In this document: piece by piece, positions 48,644-58,179 of the stretch
Layout: the number at the start of each line of letters is the position of its first letter
How positions within the stretch are numbered: the stretch's first letter is position 1
Assembly (NCBI GenBank): GCA_947177165.1
Contig: CAMWTP010000009.1
Span: 32,761 to 96,760 of the forward strand
Direction: 5' to 3'
DNA length: 64,000 nt
Source: an uncultured Lachnospiraceae bacterium
Lineage (GTDB): Bacteria > Bacillota > Clostridia > Lachnospirales > Lachnospiraceae
The notes under the pieces: generated by a model
Seen by the model: the letters and a program-made list of their open reading frames with translations, nothing else
Databases searched by the model: none
What the model was told of the DNA's origin: nothing
Made by a program: the position numbers and the translations under genes

Positions 48644-49420
48644 ATGAGCAGAATCAGCAAAGCATTTGAGAATCAGAAAGCGTTTATCGCATTTGTGACA
48701 GGGGGAGATCCGGATTTGGAGACGACGGAGGCTTTGATACCGCAGATGGCAGCGGCGGGGGCAGATTTGATCGAGATCGGGATTCCATTTTCGGACCCGA
48801 TTGCGGAGGGCGCTGTTATTCAGGCGGCAGATGAGCGGGCGCTCAGGGCAGGGACGACGACTGACAAACTGTTTGACATGGTGAAGCGTGTACGCCAGAA
48901 GGTCGACGTACCGCTGGTATTCATGACCTATATCAATCCGGTGTATACCTATGGAACGGAGAAGTTTGTAAAAAAGTGTGCCGAGTGCGGCATTGACGGA
49001 ATGATTATTCCAGATGTTCCGTTTGAGGAAAAAGAGGAAGTGAGCGGTGCCTGCGAGGCGGCAGGAATCGAGCTGATTTCCATGATTGCGCCGACATCAC
49101 ACGACCGTATCAACATGATTGCGAGTCAGGCAAAAGGATTCCTCTACTGCGTGTCATCTCTTGGCGTCACAGGTGTCAGAGGCAGTATTACGACAAATAT
49201 TAAGGAGATGGTAGACCAGGTGAAAGAAGTGTCAGACATACCGTGTGCGATTGGGTTTGGTATCGCCACGCCGGAGCAGGCGAAGGAGATGGCAGCAGTG
49301 TCAGACGGAGCGATTGTGGGCAGTGCGATTGTCAGGATTATCGCCCAGTATGGGAAGAACTGCATTGGACCAGTATGTGATTATATAAAGGATATGAAGG
49401 CCGCTGTGGCGGCTGCGTAG
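48644..49420 (+). CDS. trpA: Tryptophan synthase alpha subunit
   Basis: 'FIAFVTGGDPDLETTEALIPQMAAAGADLIEIGIPFSDPIAEGAVIQAADERAL'. Confidence 0.97.
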   Translation: MSRISKAFENQKAFIAFVTGGDPDLETTEALIPQMAAAGADLIEIGIPFSDPIAEGAVIQAADERALRAGTTTDKLFDMVKRVRQKVDVPLVFMTYINPVYTYGTEKFVKKCAECGIDGMIIPDVPFEEKEEVSGACEAAGIELISMIAPTSHDRINMIASQAKGFLYCVSSLGVTGVRGSITTNIKEMVDQVKEVSDIPCAIGFGIATPEQAKEMAAVSDGAIVGSAIVRIIAQYGKNCIGPVCDYIKDMKAAVAAA

Positions 49421-49671
49421 CGGCGGGAGGAATATGAAGATAAAAAGTTTGTGGTAGACCATTTCCAAAAATCCTGTATGGAAGATATAGATGATATGGA
49501 TGAAGCAAGGCTTGAAACGGATCATGGGGATATGGTGTGTTACAGACCAATGAGTTTTGGAGAAGAGTTGGATTTTTGGTTTGAAATTGAGTTTTTCATA
49601 GAGAATGGGCAAATAAAGGCGGTATTTGATGTAAATCTATAAAAATTCAACTTCTTAGGTGTTGTGGCGGA

Positions 49672-50241
49672 TTGGATATGCGGGCGATTATAATTAGAAC
49701 TTGGAAGGGTAATAGAATGATATTGCTAGTTGTTGATACTCAAAATTTAATTATGAATAATGACTTATATGAATTTCCGACTTTTGTATATCGTATTAAA
49801 ACACTAATCAAAGAGGCGCGCAATAATAATATAGAAGTTATTTATGTTAGACATGATGATGGTGTTGGACAGAAATTAACGAAAGGCGCAGCAGGCTATG
49901 AAATATACGAAGAATTTCAGCCAATGCCAAATGAGCGTGTTTTTGATAAAAATGTAAACAGTGCTTTTCGAGATACAGGGTTGTTGGAGTACCTGCATGA
50001 AAAAGACGAAGATACAATTATTATTGTAGGGCTGCAAACAGATTACTGCATAGATGCAACAGTGAAATGTGGTTTTGAACATGGGCTTAAAATGATTGTT
50101 CCAGCAAATACAAACAGTACGTTTGATAATGCGTATATGACAGCGGAAAAGTCTTATAGATATTATAATGAGTTCATGTGGAATGGAAGATACGCTGAAT
50201 GTATTTCATTTGAAAAAACGCTTGAATTGATGAATAGATAA
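49672..50241 (+). CDS. Isochorismatase/cysteine hydrolase family protein (start probably 49717)
   Basis: 'MILLVVDTQNLIMNNDLYEF', 'DTIIIVGLQTDYCIDATVKCGFEHG'. Confidence 0.9.
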   Translation: MDMRAIIIRTWKGNRMILLVVDTQNLIMNNDLYEFPTFVYRIKTLIKEARNNNIEVIYVRHDDGVGQKLTKGAAGYEIYEEFQPMPNERVFDKNVNSAFRDTGLLEYLHEKDEDTIIIVGLQTDYCIDATVKCGFEHGLKMIVPANTNSTFDNAYMTAEKSYRYYNEFMWNGRYAECISFEKTLELMNR

Positions 50242-50384
50242 ATTCAAATTTATCTACTAACTGCCTTAACTTTCCTTTATTTTCAAGGCTTTGCGGTATG
50301 CCCAGTCTCAAAATATGTATCCTTTTCCCTTGTTTTTGCCCTTACTAGCAAGTTACAAGGGAAAGTTTTTGTTATTCAGTTTTT

Positions 50385-51683
50385 TTAACTCATTCCCACA
50401 ACCTTATCCAATAGCTTTGCGGAATCTCGCTTAGCCTCCCTTGTGGCGTGTGCATAGACATTCATGGTTGTGCTTACGTCCGAATGCCCTAAAAGCTCCT
50501 GCACGTCTTTTGGTTGCGCCCCATTTGATAACAGGTTCGTCGTGTAAGTATGCCTTAATGTGTGGAAGTGGAAACCCTCTAACTCCGGTACTTTCCTTGC
50601 CGCTGTCCGGCAGGCTGTTTCTACGGTGGCAGGAAGTTCAAGACAGCCATCTTCCCTCAGACATACAAAGGAGACTTCCGTATAATCCTCCGGCGCATCT
50701 TCTGTCATTGGCAGGTTGTAATACTCATAATGCACCCTGTTCTTCTCTGTGACTTCCCTGTAGAAATTCCTGTGGTAGAGTCCGCCATACTGCATACGGT
50801 TTTTAAGCTGTTGTTTTCTTGCTTCCTTCAAAATGTCAGCGAGGGCGTTTCCAAAATCAACTGTACGCACTTTTTTCCTCTTGGTCGAGCCGATTTCGTG
50901 CTTATGGGTAGCGCCGTTGTAACGGACACTCCTGCGGACTGTCAGATATTGTTCCTCAAGGTTGATGTCCTGCCAAGTCAGACCTGTCACTTCCCCAAGC
51001 CTAAGTCCTGTAAAATAGGCTATCTGTACAGGCAGGATTGCGTCTTTGCTGCGTTTTCCAAGCTGTGAAATCAGTTTTTGATACTGTTCATACGAAATAG
51101 GCTTGACCTTGCCTGTTTCAGTGTCCGTTTCCTCTGCAAACAAGTCCATATCGTCCTTTTTGTGCCTCATTACCACATACTGCATGGGATTGAATGTGAT
51201 GTACTGTTTCGGGAACACCGCAAAGCGGAAGGACTGCTGCAATACTGCGGAATAAGACCGTATATAGTCAATGGAATATCCCTTTGAAACAAAGTCCTCA
51301 ACCGTTCCGCCGAATGAGAGCAAATCCATGAACTGCTGTAAATGCCCCGAAGTAACCGTTTTTAGCTTTCGTCTGCTTACAGGGTGCTGTTTAATGCGGT
51401 TGATTGCCTGTAAATAAGTACCGACAGTGCCATTGCTCAATATGCCTGTCTTTAATTCTTCCTCCGCCCATGTGTCAAGCAACTGTCCGAGGGTGATATT
51501 GTCCGCCTTTGCAATGAATTTCTTGCTTTCATAGTCCTCCATTGCCTGCCTTAACAGCTTTTCCGTTTCGCTTTTGCTTTCTGTTCCTGCACATTCTTTC
51601 TGTACCAAGTTACCGCTTGCATCCTCCACATAGAAGCGGTAGTACCATTTTTTACCTTTCTGCCGTACTGATCCTTTTGCCAT
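50385..51683 (-). CDS. Tyrosine recombinase/integrase (ORF open to 51728)
   Basis: Catalytic motifs 'TGLRLGEVTGLTWQDI', 'HTLRHTYTTNLLSNGAQPKDVQELLGHSDVSTTMNVYAHA'. Confidence 0.95.
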   Translation of the reverse strand: MAKGSVRQKGKKWYYRFYVEDASGNLVQKECAGTESKSETEKLLRQAMEDYESKKFIAKADNITLGQLLDTWAEEELKTGILSNGTVGTYLQAINRIKQHPVSRRKLKTVTSGHLQQFMDLLSFGGTVEDFVSKGYSIDYIRSYSAVLQQSFRFAVFPKQYITFNPMQYVVMRHKKDDMDLFAEETDTETGKVKPISYEQYQKLISQLGKRSKDAILPVQIAYFTGLRLGEVTGLTWQDINLEEQYLTVRRSVRYNGATHKHEIGSTKRKKVRTVDFGNALADILKEARKQQLKNRMQYGGLYHRNFYREVTEKNRVHYEYYNLPMTEDAPEDYTEVSFVCLREDGCLELPATVETACRTAARKVPELEGFHFHTLRHTYTTNLLSNGAQPKDVQELLGHSDVSTTMNVYAHATREAKRDSAKLLDKVVGMS

Positions 51684-51800
51684 AATCGTTTCTCCTTTCA
51701 ATGAACGCATTTCTGCGTATGTAATCATTGAACAGATATGGCAGTCGAAACTGATGGAATGCTTTCTGAAAATAAGGATAGCATAAAATCTGCTGTCCCG

Positions 51801-52421
51801 CTATACCGAATCGGAATCTTCCCCTGATAAAAGAACGGAAAGCCTTGCAGCGGCGGCGTCAGGATTTTTGGAGTAGAGCCTCACTATGTCGCTCATATCA
51901 TTAAGGGCATTTACGGTGTGGGTAATCTCCCGAAGGAACATGATTTCATTATATTCCCTGTCCGATTCAAATCCCATTGTCTTTGCAAGCTGTGCGCTTT
52001 CCCCGTTGCCCTTAAACTTCCTGCACGCAAGGCGGAACGAATCCACAAACAGCTCATATTCCTGCAACATCAGCAGAAACAGGTCTTTTGAAAAGTCTGA
52101 TTCGGAAGTTTCCATGTCATAAGGCAGCTTTGAAAGAATGGAGGACATGGCATCACGGATTAACATTTCCTTTTTATCCGTAATGTCAGATTCATATTCC
52201 TCCGTTTCGCCTTTTAGCCACTCTACGGAAACATGGAGTGCGTCTGCCAGACCGTCAAGGACAAGTTTCTTGGTATTGTCAATCGTTCCTGCCTCATACC
52301 TCTGAATGGTGGATGCGGTAACACCCATTTTTTCAGCAACATAAGGCTGGTTGACGCCTAATTCCAGTCTCCGATGTTTTGCCCTGACGCCGATTACCTT
52401 GCGCAGCTCTTTGTCTTTCAT
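51801..52421 (-). CDS. XRE-family regulator of the element
   Basis: 'RRLELGVNQPYVAEKMGVTASTIQRYEAGTIDNTKKLVLDGLADALHVSVEWLKG'. Confidence 0.92.
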   Translation of the reverse strand: MKDKELRKVIGVRAKHRRLELGVNQPYVAEKMGVTASTIQRYEAGTIDNTKKLVLDGLADALHVSVEWLKGETEEYESDITDKKEMLIRDAMSSILSKLPYDMETSESDFSKDLFLLMLQEYELFVDSFRLACRKFKGNGESAQLAKTMGFESDREYNEIMFLREITHTVNALNDMSDIVRLYSKNPDAAAARLSVLLSGEDSDSV

Positions 52422-52441
52422 GTTGGTTTTCCTCCTTTATC

Positions 52442-52579
52442 GGTATGGTTAGAGTATACCATACCAAAACCATTATTGCAATATGCAAGTTAAAGATAAT
52501 TTACAAAATCACATAACGCTTGACAAGGAAATATAAATGATATATATAGTAAGCATACTAAAAATTGCATAATGCAATT
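52442..52579. promoter_or_regulatory. Divergent xre/xis control region with inverted repeats
   Basis: GGTATGG...CCATACC (52442-52465); AATTGCAT-A-ATGCAATT (52563-52579); TTGACA (52520-52525)-N17-TATATA. Confidence 0.6.
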
Positions 52580-52596
52580 CAAGAGGAGGAGAATGA

Positions 52597-52827
52597 ATGA
52601 CAGAAATGAAGATTGCCCTTTCTATTGAGGAAGCGGCAGACTACACAGGTATCGGTCGGAACACACTAAGAAAGCTGGTGGAATGGGATAAACTCCCTGT
52701 ATTGAAAGTGGGAAGAAAGGTGCTTATCAAAAAGGACATTCTGGAACTGTTTATGACAGTCAATGAAGGAAGGAATTTGCGGGACAAGGGAAATGTCAAG
52801 GCTGTCACAAGAAAGGCAGTTGTATAA
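52597..52827 (+). CDS. Excisionase-like (Xis) helix-turn-helix protein
   Basis: 'ALSIEEAADYTGIGRNTLRKLVEWDKLPVLKVGRKVLIKKDILELFM'. Confidence 0.88.
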   Translation: MTEMKIALSIEEAADYTGIGRNTLRKLVEWDKLPVLKVGRKVLIKKDILELFMTVNEGRNLRDKGNVKAVTRKAVV

Positions 52828-52847
52828 AGGGCAGACAAGCAGTTACA

Positions 52848-52999
52848 GTGAACTTAAAAAATACAATCACTTTTGAAAAGTGAACTCAAAAAATGCAGTC
52901 ACTTTTGAAGAATGAACTTAAAAAGTAAGTTCACTGAAAAGACTGTGGGATATGTTCCGCAAAAAAATGAACTTAAAAAGTGCAATCACTTTGAACAAA
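52848..52999 (+). repeat. Four iteron-like imperfect 31-32-bp repeats
   Basis: GTGAACTTAAAAAATACAATCACTTTTGAAAA-type units at 52848, 52880, 52912 and 52968. Confidence 0.85.
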
Positions 53000-53181
53000 G
53001 TCAGTTGACCGCCGGAAACAGCAGAAATGTAATTCAGCATAACCAGTACATTTGGGGAAGATAAGGATAACAAAGACGGGCAGAAATAAAAGGATTGCCG
53101 GAAAAACAGGCATAAAACAGCCGGAAAATTGTTTCCAACATGCTGAAAGCGCATTTCGCTGGATACCCTCGGAGAGCTCCC

Positions 53182-53265
53182 GCAGTATTGGCGAAGGCAA
53201 TGGAACATTGACTTTGACAATACTGCTAGGGGGTTATCATCTATGGCAGAGCCAAGATGATAACC
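53182..53265 (+). other. oriT-like region upstream of relaxase
   Basis: Two perfect inverted repeats: GCAGTATTG/CAATACTGC (53182-53226) and GGTTATCATCT/AGATGATAACC (53232-53265) just before mob. Confidence 0.5.
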
Positions 53266-53299
53266 GCACTGCTCCAACATGAAATCAGGGAGGAAAGAC

Positions 53300-54580
53300 A
53301 TGGGAGAAATCTCTTTCAGCAACCACATCAGCAACAAGAAAAGCGCCATCAACAGCAAGGCAAAACTTGCAGGGGTTGCAAAACACAATCTGAGGAAGTA
53401 TCATTCGCAGGATTACAGCAGGGATAACATCACACTTCTTTATGGGACAACGAATCTCATGCAGGACGTGAAAGATGTTTATCGTAAAGAGTTTGTCGCT
53501 GCCCTGCATGAATACAATACGAAGCAGACAAGACCGGAAAGACGGATTGACGATTATTTTGAACATGTATCCAAAACAGAACAGGATATAGCAGTGGAAA
53601 TCATTATACAATGCGGGGATAAGGGCTTTTGGGAACAGAACATGGATGGCAGGATATTTATGAAGCCGGTTTATAAGCAGCTTCTTTTAAAACTGCAGGA
53701 ATACCTGCCGGATTTTAAGATTGCCAATGCGGTGATCCATTTTGATGAGGCAAGCCCGCACATGCACGTTGTAGGGATTCCGATAGGGAGAGGATTTAAG
53801 CGGGGGCTGTCAACAAAAGTGTCAAAACGTTCCGTATTCACTCCCCAAGTCCTGTCAGAAATCTTACAGGATAAAATGCGGGCAGATGCAAACCATTATA
53901 TGAAAGCCATATTCCAGCAGGAAGTAAAGGAAAAGAAAAAGGGAAAAAACCATGACCTGACGGTTGCGGAATACAAAGTTGCAAAGGAAGAAGAGAAAAT
54001 TGAAAAATTATCAACAGATAAAATAGGATTGGAGGCTGACCTTCTCGTCCTGAACCATAAAAAATCCACTACACAAAAGAAACTGGAGGAACTGGACGGG
54101 GAGATAGAAAGTTCCAATATCTTTCTTAAAGCAATCCGACAGATAAAACAGTTTATACAGGCGTATCTTCCATTTGCACCATTGATTGAGGAATTTGCGA
54201 ACCATGTGGAACGTGGGGCGAATATAGAGGCAGGAAACAGCTTTCACGGCTTGCTGACCGCACTTGGGGAACTGCTGAATTCGTTTAAGGAGATCATAAA
54301 AGACGGGTTATGCTGGTTCCCACGCCTTATGCGGTGGCAGACCTCAAAAGGCGAAGTTTCTCCTGTGTTTGAAGATAACAGGAATGAAGGATATTACTAC
54401 CGGCTAAAATCCTATATGGATATCCATACAAGGCAGGAATACCCAAAAGAACTGATACAGCAGGAAATCAAGCCGGAAAACCGTACAGGCACAATAGAGC
54501 AGTTAGCGCAGAATGTGGAGGCTGTCGAAAAGCAGGTACAGCTTATGGGTGTAAAAATGAATAGGAATCAAATGTATTAG
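53300..54580 (+). CDS. MOBV-family relaxase (Pre/Mob)
   Basis: 'ANAVIHFDEASPHMHVVGIPIGRGF' = HxDExxPHxH motif. Confidence 0.93.
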   Translation: MGEISFSNHISNKKSAINSKAKLAGVAKHNLRKYHSQDYSRDNITLLYGTTNLMQDVKDVYRKEFVAALHEYNTKQTRPERRIDDYFEHVSKTEQDIAVEIIIQCGDKGFWEQNMDGRIFMKPVYKQLLLKLQEYLPDFKIANAVIHFDEASPHMHVVGIPIGRGFKRGLSTKVSKRSVFTPQVLSEILQDKMRADANHYMKAIFQQEVKEKKKGKNHDLTVAEYKVAKEEEKIEKLSTDKIGLEADLLVLNHKKSTTQKKLEELDGEIESSNIFLKAIRQIKQFIQAYLPFAPLIEEFANHVERGANIEAGNSFHGLLTALGELLNSFKEIIKDGLCWFPRLMRWQTSKGEVSPVFEDNRNEGYYYRLKSYMDIHTRQEYPKELIQQEIKPENRTGTIEQLAQNVEAVEKQVQLMGVKMNRNQMY

Positions 54581-54630
54581 ACCTAGCCAATTATAAAGCA
54601 GCAGACTAAAACTAAAATCTTTTAATGCTC

Positions 54631-54665
54631 AAAAGGACATTTCCATTCTTTGAAAATGTCCTTTT
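54631..54665 (+). terminator. Terminator after relaxase gene
   Basis: AAAAGGACATTT ... AAATGTCCTTTT. Confidence 0.7.
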
Positions 54666-54737
54666 GCATACACGAGGATGCGAGAGTGTGCATATCTCTG
54701 AAATAGAGTTTTGGGGCGTGATAAAATGAAGCTGTTA

Positions 54738-56741
54738 TTATGTAAGATTTTGTTTTGCAAACTCTTTTAGCTTATCAATGAGTTTTTGAGCATCTTTGGA
54801 TAATGCACCATTTTCATAAGTTTTAATTAGTTGGTTTGGAAAATAGTTCTCATATATATCCATTTTTTTAGACCATGAAGTATCGTAATCCTCTGTGCCA
54901 AGCATACCAACATGTTCCCAGAACATTTTCTTGCCACTTGGGAGATAAATAGTAAAATCTGGATTTATAGTTTTTCCATTTCCATATTCCAATAATTCCT
55001 CGTATTTATATTTAATACCAGATGCATGAAGTAAATCACAAATGATAACCTCGGATTTGCTTCGTACGTTATTACCATCTACGGTTGTATAGATACGATT
55101 CAGTTGATATTTATCCATTCCTAAATAACGTGCAATTTCCTGATGTAAATACTGGGAGTTAGGGTTATCTTCAAGTAATTTTACGAAGTAGTTTAATAAT
55201 TCATGCTTATATTCTTTCTTTTCGGTAATATCATCAAGCATTATTTTCATCTGCTCGTCTGATATGTCAGTTGATGTGACCTCTATTACTAACCATCTTT
55301 CTAAGGGTTTTTTGAGTTTTGCTTTTCCTCTAATAATAGAATCGTACACTATATCAGATAATTCTTCAGCAGTTATGTTATTTGCTTTCATTATACGAAC
55401 AAAGCCTTTGGATCGTGTGCTATCATAGAGTTCTTGTAATTTAGTATCTTGAATATCATATAATTCTGTAAGACCGGAAAAACCTTTACAGATTATTTTA
55501 ATTAGACCAGCTTTCATATAGTATGGCAAACATTCTTGAATGTCTTCATTGTCAAAATAAGCAATCACTCTGTATCCATCACGTTTTCCTATATTCTTGT
55601 AGACTTCCTGTAGCTTTGCCTCTGTTGGAAATGACCTGTCTATAAAATGTGTTCTCTTTACATCTATATTCTTATTGGAATATAGTAAATAGGCATTAGC
55701 ACCATATCCGTCACGAGCAGCTCGACCAACCTCTTGATAATATTGCTCTGCTGATTCTGGTATCATAAAATGAATCACATTTCTTATATCTTTTATATCA
55801 ATTCCCATACCAAATGCGTTGGTTGCAAACACAAGGTTGATGTTCCCATTACGGTATTGCTCTATAATATCCATTCGTTCATTTGAGGACATTTCTCCAT
55901 GAAACCATGCTGCCTTATAACCTTTAGAAATTGCCTCCTCACATAAGCCCTCTACAGCACGTTCCCCTTTTTTTCGATACACATATACCAATGTTTTTTC
56001 GTGACGATGGTTTTTAATTATTTCCCAAAATTTATCTTCTTTTTCATCTTCTTTGTTGAATTTAAGAGTATGGAGTTGAATTTCGTTTCGCATTAAAACA
56101 GTCTGTTTGAGGATATTGTACTTTGAAATATGAAATTCTTCGCAAATATCTTTCAATTCTTTTGGATTAAGAGTAGCAGTTAGGGCTAAAATTCTGCACC
56201 ACTTGTCTGCACCGAAAATTCTATCCAGAAAATTTGGTATGCGTTTGTAAAATGGTCTAAAGCTCATGCCCCACTGACTGACACAGTGAACCTCGTCAAT
56301 TACTAAGAGTTTTATATCCTCTTTTCTTTGTTTTAGAGAGTATTCAAAAAAGCCATCTGTAGCAAATTTTTCGGGACTGGCAAAGATAAATTTGGGCGTA
56401 CTTTTCTTATTGGCAAAACCGGATAATACAGTCATTTGTTTCTTGACATTTATACCACCATGAATAACCAGTGTTTCATACCCCTGATCATTTAGCTTTT
56501 CAGCCTGTTCAGCAATCAATGCAGTCAATGGGGAAACAACCATTGTTATTCCTCCAACCTCCATAGCAGACATCCAGTAAATTATGGATTTACCACCGCC
56601 AGTAGGCATAATACATAAAGTATTATCTTTTACTACAAGGTTGTTTATAACATCCTTTTGAAATTCTTTCAGTTGAAAATCAAAAGAAGGAAAGTATTTT
56701 TCAAAATCTTTATCCAAATTAAGCAAATCCCATACCTCCAT
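54738..56741 (-). CDS. RecQ-family helicase fused to C-terminal PD-(D/E)XK-like nuclease domain
   Basis: 'MPTGGGKSIIYW', 'VIDEVHCVSQWGMSFRP', 'FATNAFGMGIDIKDIRNVIHF', 'YYQEVGRAARDG'; C-terminus 'RSKSEVIICDLLHASGIKYKYEELLEY...NPDFTIYLPSGKKMFWEHVGM...YDTSWSKKMDIYENYFP'. Confidence 0.9.
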   Translation of the reverse strand: MEVWDLLNLDKDFEKYFPSFDFQLKEFQKDVINNLVVKDNTLCIMPTGGGKSIIYWMSAMEVGGITMVVSPLTALIAEQAEKLNDQGYETLVIHGGINVKKQMTVLSGFANKKSTPKFIFASPEKFATDGFFEYSLKQRKEDIKLLVIDEVHCVSQWGMSFRPFYKRIPNFLDRIFGADKWCRILALTATLNPKELKDICEEFHISKYNILKQTVLMRNEIQLHTLKFNKEDEKEDKFWEIIKNHRHEKTLVYVYRKKGERAVEGLCEEAISKGYKAAWFHGEMSSNERMDIIEQYRNGNINLVFATNAFGMGIDIKDIRNVIHFMIPESAEQYYQEVGRAARDGYGANAYLLYSNKNIDVKRTHFIDRSFPTEAKLQEVYKNIGKRDGYRVIAYFDNEDIQECLPYYMKAGLIKIICKGFSGLTELYDIQDTKLQELYDSTRSKGFVRIMKANNITAEELSDIVYDSIIRGKAKLKKPLERWLVIEVTSTDISDEQMKIMLDDITEKKEYKHELLNYFVKLLEDNPNSQYLHQEIARYLGMDKYQLNRIYTTVDGNNVRSKSEVIICDLLHASGIKYKYEELLEYGNGKTINPDFTIYLPSGKKMFWEHVGMLGTEDYDTSWSKKMDIYENYFPNQLIKTYENGALSKDAQKLIDKLKEFAKQNLT

Positions 56742-57720
56742 CTCTTATCTGCGATTTCATAACAGAAATATCAGCATCATGTTCAAGGGCAACATATTCA
56801 AGGAAAGCATCTACTATGATATAGCGATAATCCGGATCTATGTAAGCATTGAGTTCGGTAGCTTTATCACGAAGAAGTTTGTAGATTTCAAAAGCATAAT
56901 ATACAAATAATGTGTACGGATAAAAGTAATTCTGTTGGACTACTCCCTTATCTACATCTATCATTAAAAACTCAGAGTCCATAGTACAGTTATATTTCGA
57001 TTTGCCTGACAAATACCACAATGCCCATAATGCACTTCTGCTACGATTTGGGAAAAGTCCTGGGTATACTTTATACAACATATGCGTTTTTATACCACCG
57101 CCGATTACTCCATAGGCTGTGTAATCATCGGTATCCATTAGATTCATATTTAAATCTTCATAGGTTTCGTGGTTCTCATATTCTTCTTCATCATAATTTT
57201 CGGCATATTCATCAGCAAACTCACATAGATTTGTGACCACCTCCAAGAGCCAATCAGCATCGGCATGGCTGAAATTTCCTCTGTATTTATCAAGTTCTTT
57301 TGCTTTTCTGTTTGCAAGAGTTTTTCGGATAATGGGGCATTCATTTCTAAGGATTTTAGACTTAAAATGATCGGCATCATCAACTAAATCTTCCAATAGT
57401 TCTATATCCATTATCTTTAAATAATCCTCTTGATCCTTTTCGTATTTAACTAAGGATTCTTTTATTATCGACTTATAATTAATGGAGAGCTTTTTGCTGG
57501 ATATAGGTTTGGTACATCTCTCGTCTATACCAAATTTCTTTTGAAGTTTTGTAAAATCTTCTTCTGTTAATCCATTTCCGGCATTTGTTTCGAGGAAACG
57601 TTGAAAATATCCCTCAAAATTCTTCTTGATTTCTCCTAAAACTTTTTTGATATGTTCATAATCGTAACAAGGTTCTTCTACATCAATGCCTGCACCCACA
57701 TACATGGTTTGTACCTCCAA
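56719..57720 (-). CDS. Uncharacterised 333-aa protein, 5' partner of RecQ-nuclease gene
   Basis: Same strand, overlaps the RecQ-like ORF by 23 nt; no family recognised. Confidence 0.82.
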   Translation of the reverse strand: MEVQTMYVGAGIDVEEPCYDYEHIKKVLGEIKKNFEGYFQRFLETNAGNGLTEEDFTKLQKKFGIDERCTKPISSKKLSINYKSIIKESLVKYEKDQEDYLKIMDIELLEDLVDDADHFKSKILRNECPIIRKTLANRKAKELDKYRGNFSHADADWLLEVVTNLCEFADEYAENYDEEEYENHETYEDLNMNLMDTDDYTAYGVIGGGIKTHMLYKVYPGLFPNRSRSALWALWYLSGKSKYNCTMDSEFLMIDVDKGVVQQNYFYPYTLFVYYAFEIYKLLRDKATELNAYIDPDYRYIIVDAFLEYVALEHDADISVMKSQIRDGGMGFA

Positions 57721-58179
57721 TTCTTTTGTTGCTATATTGTTTTGTCATGGCGTGAATCTACTTCGTAAATCAATATGTAAGTTATAAAACATACATGTTG
57801 ATTATTCCACGCCAAGAGACCCAGATTCCACTGTGGATAGGCTCCACCAGATTTCCTAGTGGTGCCATCAGTTCGCAGAACAGATCCACCCTTACTTTTG
57901 CTTAATTACCCCCCCCCACTCAAATGGGGATTTTGTGTCAATGATGCGCGGCAGCGCAGGCGATAGTCCTTGTCATTGACACAGAAGCTCCACTTTGAGC
58001 ATTCTGGGGCATGGCAAAAGGCAAGGGGATCCTACCAGTGTGCAAGTGGATCTCAAACAAATATTGGTAGACTCAGATACATGGAATATTTACATATTGT
58101 AATTATAAAGTTTCTATGTTGTAAAAGCAATACAAAATACCGTAAATATTATACAGAACTATTCAAGTGTTTCCCTTAA

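Noticed and set aside
52848-52999. Iteron-like repeats as a CRISPR array
   Set aside because: Repeats are adjacent and degenerate with no unique spacers; better explained as protein-binding iterons.
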